This document shows positions 6,851 through 14,028 of a stretch of 64,000 bases of DNA, in pieces. Location of the stretch: contig JAQVCW010000010.1 in the NCBI GenBank assembly GCA_028689585.1, positions 1-64,000 on the forward strand, written 5' to 3'. The notes beneath the pieces are model-generated. The model saw only the letters and a program-made list of their open reading frames with translations, searched no databases and had not been told where the DNA came from. Source of the stretch: Lachnospiraceae bacterium (GTDB taxonomy: Bacteria > Bacillota > Clostridia > Lachnospirales > Lachnospiraceae). Every line of letters begins with the position of its first letter. The stretch's first letter is position 1. The position numbers and the translations under genes were made by a program.

Positions 6851-9694
6851 ATGAAAAGAAGAATATTATGTATGCTGCTTTGCGCAGCCATGACGTTTGG
6901 CTCCGCTGGAGCTGCCGCGCCTGTCCGGGCAGATGAGCTGATAGAAGAGGAAAGCACGGAAGCGGACATTTCAGCGGCAAAAATGTCAGGGGAGGAAGGC
7001 TCAAAAGAGGCGGTGTCAGGTTCGGAAGAGTCAGCGTCAGGCTCGGAAGAGGTGGTATCAGGTTTGGAAGAGTCAGCGTCAGTTTCGGAAGAGGCGGTGT
7101 CAGTTTCGGAAGAGTCAGCGTCAGGTTCAGAAGAGTCAGCGTCAGGCTCAAAAGAGGCGGTGCCAAGTTCCGAAGTGTCTGAACTGGGAGAACTCAAAGA
7201 CGGGCTGCCAGAAGCGGAAAACTCAGAAATAATTGCACCGGAAACAGAAATATCGGAAACGGAAATACCGGAAACAGATATATCAGAAACAGATATTCCG
7301 GAAGCGCAGACAAATGCGGAACAGGCGCCGGCTTCAGAAACCGATGATCTGATCGAAGAGACAGAGGCTGGTACAGCCGGTCTGCTGGAAGAGCCGGCGG
7401 ACGGGATGGATCAGGTCTGGGCGGAAGAGGACACGGGTTCTTTGGAGGATGCGTCTATTGTCACATTGAATGCAGAAGAAGCGCCTGCATTTGCACTCTT
7501 TTCCCGCAGTATGGCAAGCTATGACGGAAGCTATGGAAATCAACTGGACAGTTATGCGCTGGAGCTGTATCAGACCAGGGTGAATTACTATGCGGTTCAG
7601 AAAAATACAGGTATTATGGCCCTGACCTATAATCGAAATTCAAGTCCGATTTTGTTTGATGCAGAAGTATCTTATAATGAGACAATACAGAAAAATGAGC
7701 TGAATACAAAAACAGAAGAAGTGACAGATGCCCGCCTTCAGGTAGTGTTTGCCATGCAGTCATCACTGGATGCCTTTGTATATGATCATCCGGAGATTTT
7801 CTGGCTGAGAGGCGGAACGTATGCCATCGGGTACAGTGCGTATAAAAACAGTGACGACCAGTGGAAAGGGTATGTATCAAAAATCATATATACTCCCGGC
7901 AGTGCATTTGATGGCGCAGAGGCTTTGGCAGGTGCGTATACTGCGGCATTGGATGCTGTGGCGGCATCGATACGGCAAAGTGCGGATTATGACGGAGATG
8001 GAGCGGTCAATGAACTGGAGCTGGCTCAGGCTATCCACGATTATCTGTGTGAAAGGTTTTATTATGACAACCAGGGCCTGAACAGTTATATGCAGACCGG
8101 GGATTACCGAATTTTCTGTTCTGCCGGAGCATTTCTGGACAGCGTGGGAGCCGGAGTGGTCTGCGAAGGTTATGCAAAATCTTACAAAGTGTTATGTGAT
8201 AAATTGGGGCTTCCCTGTGTCTGCATCGGCGGCAAGGTAAACAGCAGCGGAGAGGGACACATGTGGAACGGTGTGTTTATTGACGGCAAGTGGTATCTGA
8301 CTGATGTAACCTGGGATGACAGCAGTTCCGGCATTTCGTACAAATATTTTCTATCCGGGGATCTGCCGGCAAACCGGACCGGCTCCGGCAATTTCAGCGG
8401 CGCAGATGCGGGATTGACTACCGTGTTTGTATATCCGGCATTAAATAACAGCAATTATATCTTTAGGGTGGTGAGCGAAACGGCTTCCACCTGTACGGAA
8501 GATGGTTCTGTTATTTATACGCGGTGTTATTCTGATAAGAGCGGTACAACAGAGAAAATACCGGCTCTGGGACACGGCTATGAAAATGGGCAGTGCATTC
8601 GCTGCGGGGCGTCTGACAGCTCACAGAATATCCAGAATCCTGAGACGGGCGATGCAACAGAAACAACAGGGGAAGCGGCAACGCCGGAAAGCCACAATTA
8701 TGAAAAAATAGTGACACCACCGACCTGTATGGAAGCCGGTTATACATCTTATAGCTGCAACCACTGCGGTGACAGTTACCGTGATGATCCTGTTAATGCC
8801 CTGGGGCATAGTTATGAAAAAACAGTGACAGCGCCGACCTGTACGGAAGCCGGTTATACAACCTATACCTGCAGCCGCTGCTCTGACAGCTACCGCGGCG
8901 ATTCCACCAATGCCCTGGGTCACAATTACGAAAATGGGCAGTGCAGCCGCTGTGGTACATATGACAGCTTTCGGAACGCTTCGATTGCTTCCGTCGGAAA
9001 GCAGACCTACACGGGAAAGCCGCTGACACCGGCGATCACGGTGAAGTTTGGCACCAAAACACTGGTGAAGGGGAGCGACTACAAGGTTGAGTATCAAAAA
9101 AACACCAACACAGGTACAGCGTCGGCCGTGATCTCCGGTATGGGAAATTATTCCGGTACGCGGAGTCTGACTTTTAAAATTACAGCAAAAACGGTATCCG
9201 GATTAAAGTTCGGCAGCATTTCTTCAAAAACTTATACCGGAAAGAACCTGTCCCCGGGACTGGTGGTAAAAAATGGTTCCATTACCTTGAAAAAGGGAAG
9301 GGATTACACCCTGACTTATTCGAAAAATAAAAATATAGGAACTGCGGTTGTTGTTGTAAAAGGAATTGGAAATTACACAGGAAGTAAAAAGGTTTACTTT
9401 AAAATCGTACCGAAAAAAACTTCCGTAAAAAGTGCGGTTTCTTTAAAAAAGAAGCAGATTACGGTGACCTGGAAAAAGATAAGCGGTGTCACAGGATATC
9501 AGATTCAATATTCAGCCAGCAGCAAATTTTCAAATGCGAAAATAAAATCAGCATCATCGAAAATGCTTCAAAGAACGTTGTCCGGACTGAACAGCAAGAA
9601 GAATTATTATATCAGGATCAGAACCTATAAAAAGGTGGCAGGAAAGAATTATTACAGTGGGTGGAGTTCCGGTGTAAAGATCAAAGTAAAATAA
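6851..9694 (+). CDS. Second secreted transglutaminase-like protein (tandem paralogue)
   Basis: The product has 947 residues and the same architecture as the preceding protein. It has a signal peptide (MKRRILCMLL...; cleavage near VRAD), an N-terminal acidic region with SEESASGSEE-type repeats, and a transglutaminase-like core with C438 (GVVCEGYAK), H470 (GEGHMWNG) and D485 (DVTWDD). Then come three CxxC-bearing repeats (HxYE...PTCxEAGYT...CxxC) where the paralogue has one, two Ig-like repeats and an FN3-like end. The shared motif LEDAS(F/I)VT(M/L)NA marks the junction between acidic region and core in both. A tandem duplication with changes in the acidic and CxxC repeat regions is the simplest reading. 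Substrate unknown; extracellular action is inferred from the signal peptide. Confidence 0.8.
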   Translation: MKRRILCMLLCAAMTFGSAGAAAPVRADELIEEESTEADISAAKMSGEEGSKEAVSGSEESASGSEEVVSGLEESASVSEEAVSVSEESASGSEESASGSKEAVPSSEVSELGELKDGLPEAENSEIIAPETEISETEIPETDISETDIPEAQTNAEQAPASETDDLIEETEAGTAGLLEEPADGMDQVWAEEDTGSLEDASIVTLNAEEAPAFALFSRSMASYDGSYGNQLDSYALELYQTRVNYYAVQKNTGIMALTYNRNSSPILFDAEVSYNETIQKNELNTKTEEVTDARLQVVFAMQSSLDAFVYDHPEIFWLRGGTYAIGYSAYKNSDDQWKGYVSKIIYTPGSAFDGAEALAGAYTAALDAVAASIRQSADYDGDGAVNELELAQAIHDYLCERFYYDNQGLNSYMQTGDYRIFCSAGAFLDSVGAGVVCEGYAKSYKVLCDKLGLPCVCIGGKVNSSGEGHMWNGVFIDGKWYLTDVTWDDSSSGISYKYFLSGDLPANRTGSGNFSGADAGLTTVFVYPALNNSNYIFRVVSETASTCTEDGSVIYTRCYSDKSGTTEKIPALGHGYENGQCIRCGASDSSQNIQNPETGDATETTGEAATPESHNYEKIVTPPTCMEAGYTSYSCNHCGDSYRDDPVNALGHSYEKTVTAPTCTEAGYTTYTCSRCSDSYRGDSTNALGHNYENGQCSRCGTYDSFRNASIASVGKQTYTGKPLTPAITVKFGTKTLVKGSDYKVEYQKNTNTGTASAVISGMGNYSGTRSLTFKITAKTVSGLKFGSISSKTYTGKNLSPGLVVKNGSITLKKGRDYTLTYSKNKNIGTAVVVVKGIGNYTGSKKVYFKIVPKKTSVKSAVSLKKKQITVTWKKISGVTGYQIQYSASSKFSNAKIKSASSKMLQRTLSGLNSKKNYYIRIRTYKKVAGKNYYSGWSSGVKIKVK

Positions 9695-9714
9695 GAGCCC
9701 TTTTGGGCTCTTAT
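9691..9714. terminator. Bidirectional terminator overlapping both stop codons
   Basis: ATAAGAGCCC (9691-9700) and GGGCTCTTAT (9705-9714) form a perfect 10-bp stem with a TTTT loop. The stem contains the stop codon of the transglutaminase gene (9692-9694) and that of the convergent yqeY gene (9711-9713). Confidence 0.8.
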
Positions 9715-10157
9715 TTCATAACGGATGCCAGCACTTCATTTACCAGCTTGCCGTCGGCTTTGCCTTTTACCTGAGGCATCAGGGCTTTCATGATTTTCCC
9801 CTTATCCTTTGCGGTGGGTTCTGCGATTTCCAGCTCTGCCAGCACTTTTGTCAGCACTTCTTTGATCTCTGACTCATCCATCATATGAGGAGCGAACTCC
9901 TCCAGTACGGAAATACGAAATCTGCATTCTTCCAGAATATCGGTACGATCTGCCGGAGTCAGCTCCATCGTTTCCTTTGTCTGCTTGATTTCCTTGAGAA
10001 CCACCTGATTTTCTTCCTCTTCCGTCAGATCAGCCCGCTTGTCAATCGCCTTATTCTTCAGCGCGGAAAGCAGCATGGAAAGTGCATCTTTTCTGTCTTT
10101 ATCTTTTGCCTTCATGGCTGTCTGCATTTCACTTCTTACTTCATCAATTCTGCTCAT
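9711..10157 (-). CDS. yqeY: GatB/YqeY family protein
   Basis: The product has 148 residues. It matches the YqeY family by its helical N-terminus (MSRIDEVRSEMQTAMKAKD, then L-S-x-L-x-x-A-x-K-N) and a C-terminal domain ending in GKADGKLVNEVLASVMK. YqeY resembles the tail domain of GatB and is suspected to bind tRNA, but its role is unproven. AAAGGA lies about 11 nt upstream of the start. It has its own promoter and runs towards the transglutaminase gene, sharing its terminator. Confidence 0.85.
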   Translation of the reverse strand: MSRIDEVRSEMQTAMKAKDKDRKDALSMLLSALKNKAIDKRADLTEEEENQVVLKEIKQTKETMELTPADRTDILEECRFRISVLEEFAPHMMDESEIKEVLTKVLAELEIAEPTAKDKGKIMKALMPQVKGKADGKLVNEVLASVMK

Positions 10158-10192
10158 AGTAAATTATCCTTTCTTTTTTTGTCTATCTATCG

Positions 10193-10220
10193 ATTATAGC
10201 AGATTTTTCAAAATTGTAAA
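10193..10220 (-). promoter_or_regulatory. Promoter of yqeY
   Basis: Read on the minus strand: TTTACA (10215-10220), a 16-nt spacer and TATAAT (10193-10198). Confidence 0.6.
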
Positions 10221-10244
10221 TATTGTGAAGCTTCCACTTGCCTG

Positions 10245-10273
10245 TTGAAATCCCTCTCCCGGAAAGGTATAAT
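10245..10273 (+). promoter_or_regulatory. Promoter of the ZorAB-like/SbcCD gene run
   Basis: TTGAAA (10245-10250), a 17-nt spacer and a perfect TATAAT (10268-10273). Because transcription would begin near 10280, the in-frame start at 10238 is excluded and the ATG at 10298 with GAGGAGG is chosen. Confidence 0.75.
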
Positions 10274-10297
10274 GAAGGGACGAGAGGAGGATTTACC

Positions 10298-11635
10298 ATG
10301 CGAAAGATTTCTTATGTAGTGACCGCCTTACTGGCGGCGGGGGTATGTGTATTTATGTCGGTGCTTTCAATGGATGCGGACATATCTACCTTGATTTACA
10401 ATCTGACTGTTTTAGGTATTATGCTTGTGATTATTTTGTTTGCCTGGCTGTTTGGTTTTCGCAGAATCAATCAGACGGTGCAGGGAATGGACGTTGCATC
10501 CCGTTCTCTGATCAACATTTATAAAAATAAGGGGACGGTGGCGGAGATTACCTCTCCGGGAGCCAGGATTTTTGAAGTGGAGTATCTGGACCGGAAATAT
10601 CAGGAATATCTGGCTTATCTGAGAAAGACCAACAGCCCCTGCGATATCGGGGACTATATTGGAGAATACGAGATCAATAATTATACGCACCGCAGAACCA
10701 TAGAGATGGTGCCGGATATTTTGACCAGCCTTGGTATTCTGGGCACTTTTGTGGGTCTGGTCTGGGGACTGCGCGGTTTTAATCCCGTCAGCTACGAAGC
10801 GATGGCATCCTCGGTATCTTCTCTGGTGGACGGCATCAAAGTAGCATTTGTGACTTCGATCTATGGAATTTCTCTGTCCATGGTATTCTCCTACTGGATG
10901 CGGGGAGCATTCTCGCGGGTATCAGAAAGTCTGGACAATTTTATTGATAAATATTATCTGTGCGCGGTGCCGCCCACGGATGCCACGGCTATGAATCATC
11001 TGCTGTCCAATCAGAAGGAGCAGACCAGGGTGATGAAAGGAATGTCAGAGGAACTGGCGGAGCAGATGGCTTCCAGTTTTGAAAACCATGTGGGTTCGGC
11101 TATGCAGCATATGAATAATACGATGGATAACTTCACCAATGTGGTCACTCTGAACCAGGAACAACTGATGGAAAATATTGCGAAGCAGGTTATGGGGAGC
11201 ATGAAGAGCGAGTTCCTGTCCGAATTTATGGAAATGCGTACCCTGCTGAAAAATACCAATCAGGTGCAGAAGGATTATGTGCAGTTCATGGCGGATGCCC
11301 AGTCTCAGTTTCAGAAGGATTTCCTGGACAGCGAAAAAAAGATGACGGATGCCATGAACCATTCCAGCAGCGGACAGCAGGAATGCCTGGATGCCATGAG
11401 GCAGCAGCAGGAGCATCTGCGTGAATTTGTGGATTATATGAGCCAGGTAATGGAAAAGATGGCGCAGATGAATCATACGTCAGCCGATACGCTGAATATG
11501 GTATCGGATCAACTGGCAAAGGTCACCCCGCAGCAGGAAAATACAGATATTCAGCTATTGACGCAGAAGGTGGACAAATTAATTGATGCGATGGAAAAAC
11601 AGCAGAAATCCGCCAGAAGAGGATTTTTCCGCTGA
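10298..11635 (+). CDS. ZorA-like MotA/TolQ/ExbB proton-channel protein with long helical tail
   Basis: The product has 445 residues. It has two N-terminal membrane helices (about residues 6-45), a cytoplasmic loop, and a second helix pair containing the hallmark LGILGTFVGLVWGL and VAFVTSIYGISLSMVFSYW. A predicted coiled-coil tail of roughly 230 residues, rich in Gln, Glu and Met, follows. This is the layout of MotA/ExbB channels with a ZorA-type cytoplasmic tail. Such proteins form a pentameric ion channel around a dimer of the MotB/OmpA partner, which is the next gene, 53 nt downstream. The start has GAGGAGG 7 nt upstream. It differs from flagellar MotA by its tail and by the absence of flagellar genes in the window. 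Coupling to SbcCD is suggested only by gene order. Confidence 0.8.
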   Translation: MRKISYVVTALLAAGVCVFMSVLSMDADISTLIYNLTVLGIMLVIILFAWLFGFRRINQTVQGMDVASRSLINIYKNKGTVAEITSPGARIFEVEYLDRKYQEYLAYLRKTNSPCDIGDYIGEYEINNYTHRRTIEMVPDILTSLGILGTFVGLVWGLRGFNPVSYEAMASSVSSLVDGIKVAFVTSIYGISLSMVFSYWMRGAFSRVSESLDNFIDKYYLCAVPPTDATAMNHLLSNQKEQTRVMKGMSEELAEQMASSFENHVGSAMQHMNNTMDNFTNVVTLNQEQLMENIAKQVMGSMKSEFLSEFMEMRTLLKNTNQVQKDYVQFMADAQSQFQKDFLDSEKKMTDAMNHSSSGQQECLDAMRQQQEHLREFVDYMSQVMEKMAQMNHTSADTLNMVSDQLAKVTPQQENTDIQLLTQKVDKLIDAMEKQQKSARRGFFR

Positions 11636-11661
11636 TCCCATCCTCCCAAAAAGGAGACGGC

Positions 11662-11688
11662 ATGCATGAGAAAGGAATGACCAGATAG
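11662..11688 (+). CDS. 8-codon mini-ORF abutting the OmpA-like gene
   Basis: ATG at 11662 (AAGGAG at 11651-11656) encodes MHEKGMTR and ends in TAG at 11686-11688. The ATG of the OmpA-like gene follows at once, so the junction reads TAGATG. It may couple translation of the downstream gene or be fortuitous. Confidence 0.3.
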   Translation: MHEKGMTR

Positions 11689-12741
11689 ATGAGAAAAGTC
11701 AATCGTAGAAAGATGAAGAATACGGAAAGCCATAATGTATGGCGTTCCTATTCGGATATGATGTCTGGACTGCTGCTGCTGTTTGTGCTGATCATGGCGG
11801 TGTGTCTGATGCAGGCGCAGAAAAATTATACGGAAAAGCTGAATGAGCAGGCAAAACAGATGCAGACGCAGAATGAACTGGATAAAACCCAGGGGCAGTT
11901 GGACGAACAGCAGACGACGCTGGATGACCAGGCATCTCAACTGGCGGATCAGGCATCCCAGTTGAAAGCGCAGCAGGCGACGCTGGATGAGCAGAAAGCG
12001 CAGTTGACACAGAAGGAATCCGACCTGGCAGCCAGTCAGAGCACTCTGGATGAGCAGAACCAACTGCTTCAGACCCAGGAATCAGAACTGGCAGAGCGGG
12101 ATGCGGCACTGGCGGCCAGTCAGAGCAAGCTGGACGAGCAGACGGCATTGATGACGCAGCAGCAGACGAAAATAGATCAGATCATCGGGGTAAAAGCGGA
12201 TCTGATCACTGCTTTGAAGGATGAATTTGAGGCAAATCAGATCAGCGTGGAAATTGATTATCAGACAGGAGCGATTGTGCTGGATTCCAGCGTGCTCTTT
12301 GATTACAACGAAAGTGTGCTGACGGATGCAGGTTCTTCTATCCTGGCACAGGTGCTTCCGCTCTACTGCAAGGTGCTGCTGGGCGATCAGTATGTGGATT
12401 ATCTGGCGGAAGTTATTATTGATGGATATACGGATACCACCGGCGATTACATTACGAACCTGGACCTGTCCCAGAGAAGGGCATTTGCGGTGGCAGAATA
12501 CCTGATGAATTCCAAGGACTCGTTTTTGAGCAGCAGTGAGAGTGAGCGGCTGACCGAAAAATTGACAGCCAATGGACGTTCCATGAGCAATCCGATCCTG
12601 AACAGCAGCGGTGAGGTGGATATGGACGCATCCAGGCGTGTGGAAATAAAATTCCGCCTGAAGGATGAGGAAATGCTGACTGAGCTGCAGCAGATCATCG
12701 AAGAGAGCAGGACGGGAACTGCAGGTGCGGAAACACCTTGA
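11689..12741 (+). CDS. ZorB-like OmpA/MotB-family peptidoglycan-binding protein
   Basis: The product has 350 residues. A short cytoplasmic N-terminus is followed by one membrane helix, WRSYSDMMSGLLLLFVLIM, with the proton-carrying-type Asp at D23. Next come about 110 residues of Gln-rich coiled coil with repeats (LxEQxxxL, AASQS) and an OmpA-like domain with the motifs DGYTDTTGDYxxNLDLSQRRA and DASRRVEIKF. OmpA domains bind peptidoglycan, so the protein would act as the stator anchor for the channel encoded upstream. An alternative start at Met9 (11713) lacks a good ribosome site. Together the two genes match a ZorAB or MotAB-like motor unit. Confidence 0.8.
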   Translation: MRKVNRRKMKNTESHNVWRSYSDMMSGLLLLFVLIMAVCLMQAQKNYTEKLNEQAKQMQTQNELDKTQGQLDEQQTTLDDQASQLADQASQLKAQQATLDEQKAQLTQKESDLAASQSTLDEQNQLLQTQESELAERDAALAASQSKLDEQTALMTQQQTKIDQIIGVKADLITALKDEFEANQISVEIDYQTGAIVLDSSVLFDYNESVLTDAGSSILAQVLPLYCKVLLGDQYVDYLAEVIIDGYTDTTGDYITNLDLSQRRAFAVAEYLMNSKDSFLSSSESERLTEKLTANGRSMSNPILNSSGEVDMDASRRVEIKFRLKDEEMLTELQQIIEESRTGTAGAETP

Positions 12742-12867
12742 CAGTGAAGCAGCGGATGCCGGAGGTGCTGGCACGGAAGCATCCGGCACAGGAGTTTTCT
12801 GTAAAGAAGCAGGGATTATTTCTGAAAATATAATTAAATATTATCCAGGGAAAGCGAGTCAGCGAGT

Positions 12868-14028
12868 ATGAGATTTATCCATTTGTCCGATTTACATATT
12901 GGGAAAAGAGTGAATGAATTCTCCATGTTGGAGGATCAGCGGTTTATTTTACATCAGATATTGGAGATCATTGATGAGAAAAAGGTGGAGGGAGTCTGGA
13001 TCGCAGGGGATGTCTACGATAAAACAGTTCCCTCCGCAGAGGCGGTTCAGCTATTTGACGACTTTTTGACAGAACTGGCAGACCGTGAGCTGCCGGTATT
13101 TGTCATCAGTGGAAATCATGATTCTCCGGAACGAATTGCATTTGGCGCCCGGCTGTTGAACAGCCGCGGCGTTTATCTTTCTCCGGTTTACAATGGAAAG
13201 GCGGAGCCGGTGGTTTTGCAGGATGCATATGGAGAAATCCGAATCTATCTGCTTCCGTTTCTGAAGCCGGCTATGGTAAAACATGTATTTCCGGAGCGGG
13301 AAATTACCAGCTATCAGGAGGCGCTGGAAGCAGCAATCGAGGCGATAAAGGGGAATTTGACGGCAGAATGGGACAGGTCCTGCCGCAATATTCTGTTGGC
13401 CCATCAGTTTGTGACAGGAAGCGAGCGCAGTGATTCGGAAGAATGCTCTGTGGGAGGGATGGACAATGTGGATGCATCCGTTTTTTCTGATTTTGATTAT
13501 GTGGCATTGGGCCATATCCACAAGCCTCAGCGGGCGGGCGGGGAAAATATCCGCTATTGCGGGACTCCGCTGAAATATTCATTTTCAGAAGCCGGGCACA
13601 AAAAATCCGTGACGCTGGTGGATGCAGGCGAAAAGGGAAATCTGACGATACAGACGGAAGTGCTGTATCCCCTGCGGGATCTGAGGGAAATCCGGGGAAG
13701 CTATATGGAGCTGACCGCATTGGAGAATTACCGCAATACCAATACATCGGATTATCTGCATATCACATTGACGGATGAGGAGGATATCCCCGATGCTATT
13801 GGCAGGCTGCGCAGCATTTATCCCAATATTATGAAGCTGGACTATGACAACCTGCGGACCAGTCAGAGTCAGCTTGTGGAAGGGGGAGCAGCGGTACAGC
13901 AGAAGACTCCTCTGCAACTGTTTCAGGAATTTTATCAGCTCCAGAACAACCAGGAAATGTCAAAGGAGCAGGAAGAATTTGTGCAGGAATTGATTGAAAA
14001 AACCTTTGAGGGAGACAATATAGCATGA
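12868..14028 (+). CDS. sbcD: Exonuclease SbcCD subunit D (Mre11-like)
   Basis: The product has 386 residues, typical for SbcD. The metallophosphoesterase motifs are all present: SDLHIG (D8, H10), GDVYD, GNHDS, LAHQF and GHIH. SbcD supplies the Mn2+-dependent nuclease of the SbcCD complex, which opens hairpins and trims DNA ends. It lies 126 nt after the OmpA-like gene. That gap holds a possible hairpin and a TATAAT without a good -35, so an internal promoter is possible. The last four bases, ATGA, overlap the start of sbcC. Confidence 0.93.
   Translation: MRFIHLSDLHIGKRVNEFSMLEDQRFILHQILEIIDEKKVEGVWIAGDVYDKTVPSAEAVQLFDDFLTELADRELPVFVISGNHDSPERIAFGARLLNSRGVYLSPVYNGKAEPVVLQDAYGEIRIYLLPFLKPAMVKHVFPEREITSYQEALEAAIEAIKGNLTAEWDRSCRNILLAHQFVTGSERSDSEECSVGGMDNVDASVFSDFDYVALGHIHKPQRAGGENIRYCGTPLKYSFSEAGHKKSVTLVDAGEKGNLTIQTEVLYPLRDLREIRGSYMELTALENYRNTNTSDYLHITLTDEEDIPDAIGRLRSIYPNIMKLDYDNLRTSQSQLVEGGAAVQQKTPLQLFQEFYQLQNNQEMSKEQEEFVQELIEKTFEGDNIA

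Noticed and set aside
6411..7197. Phe/Leu/Ser-rich long frames on the minus strand over the purine-rich spacer
   Set aside because: They arise from pyrimidine-rich sequence and overlap real genes; no start signals were seen.
10238..10297. Upstream in-frame start for the ZorA-like gene
   Set aside because: It lies upstream of, and overlaps, the TTGAAA-17-TATAAT promoter, so it would not be on the transcript.
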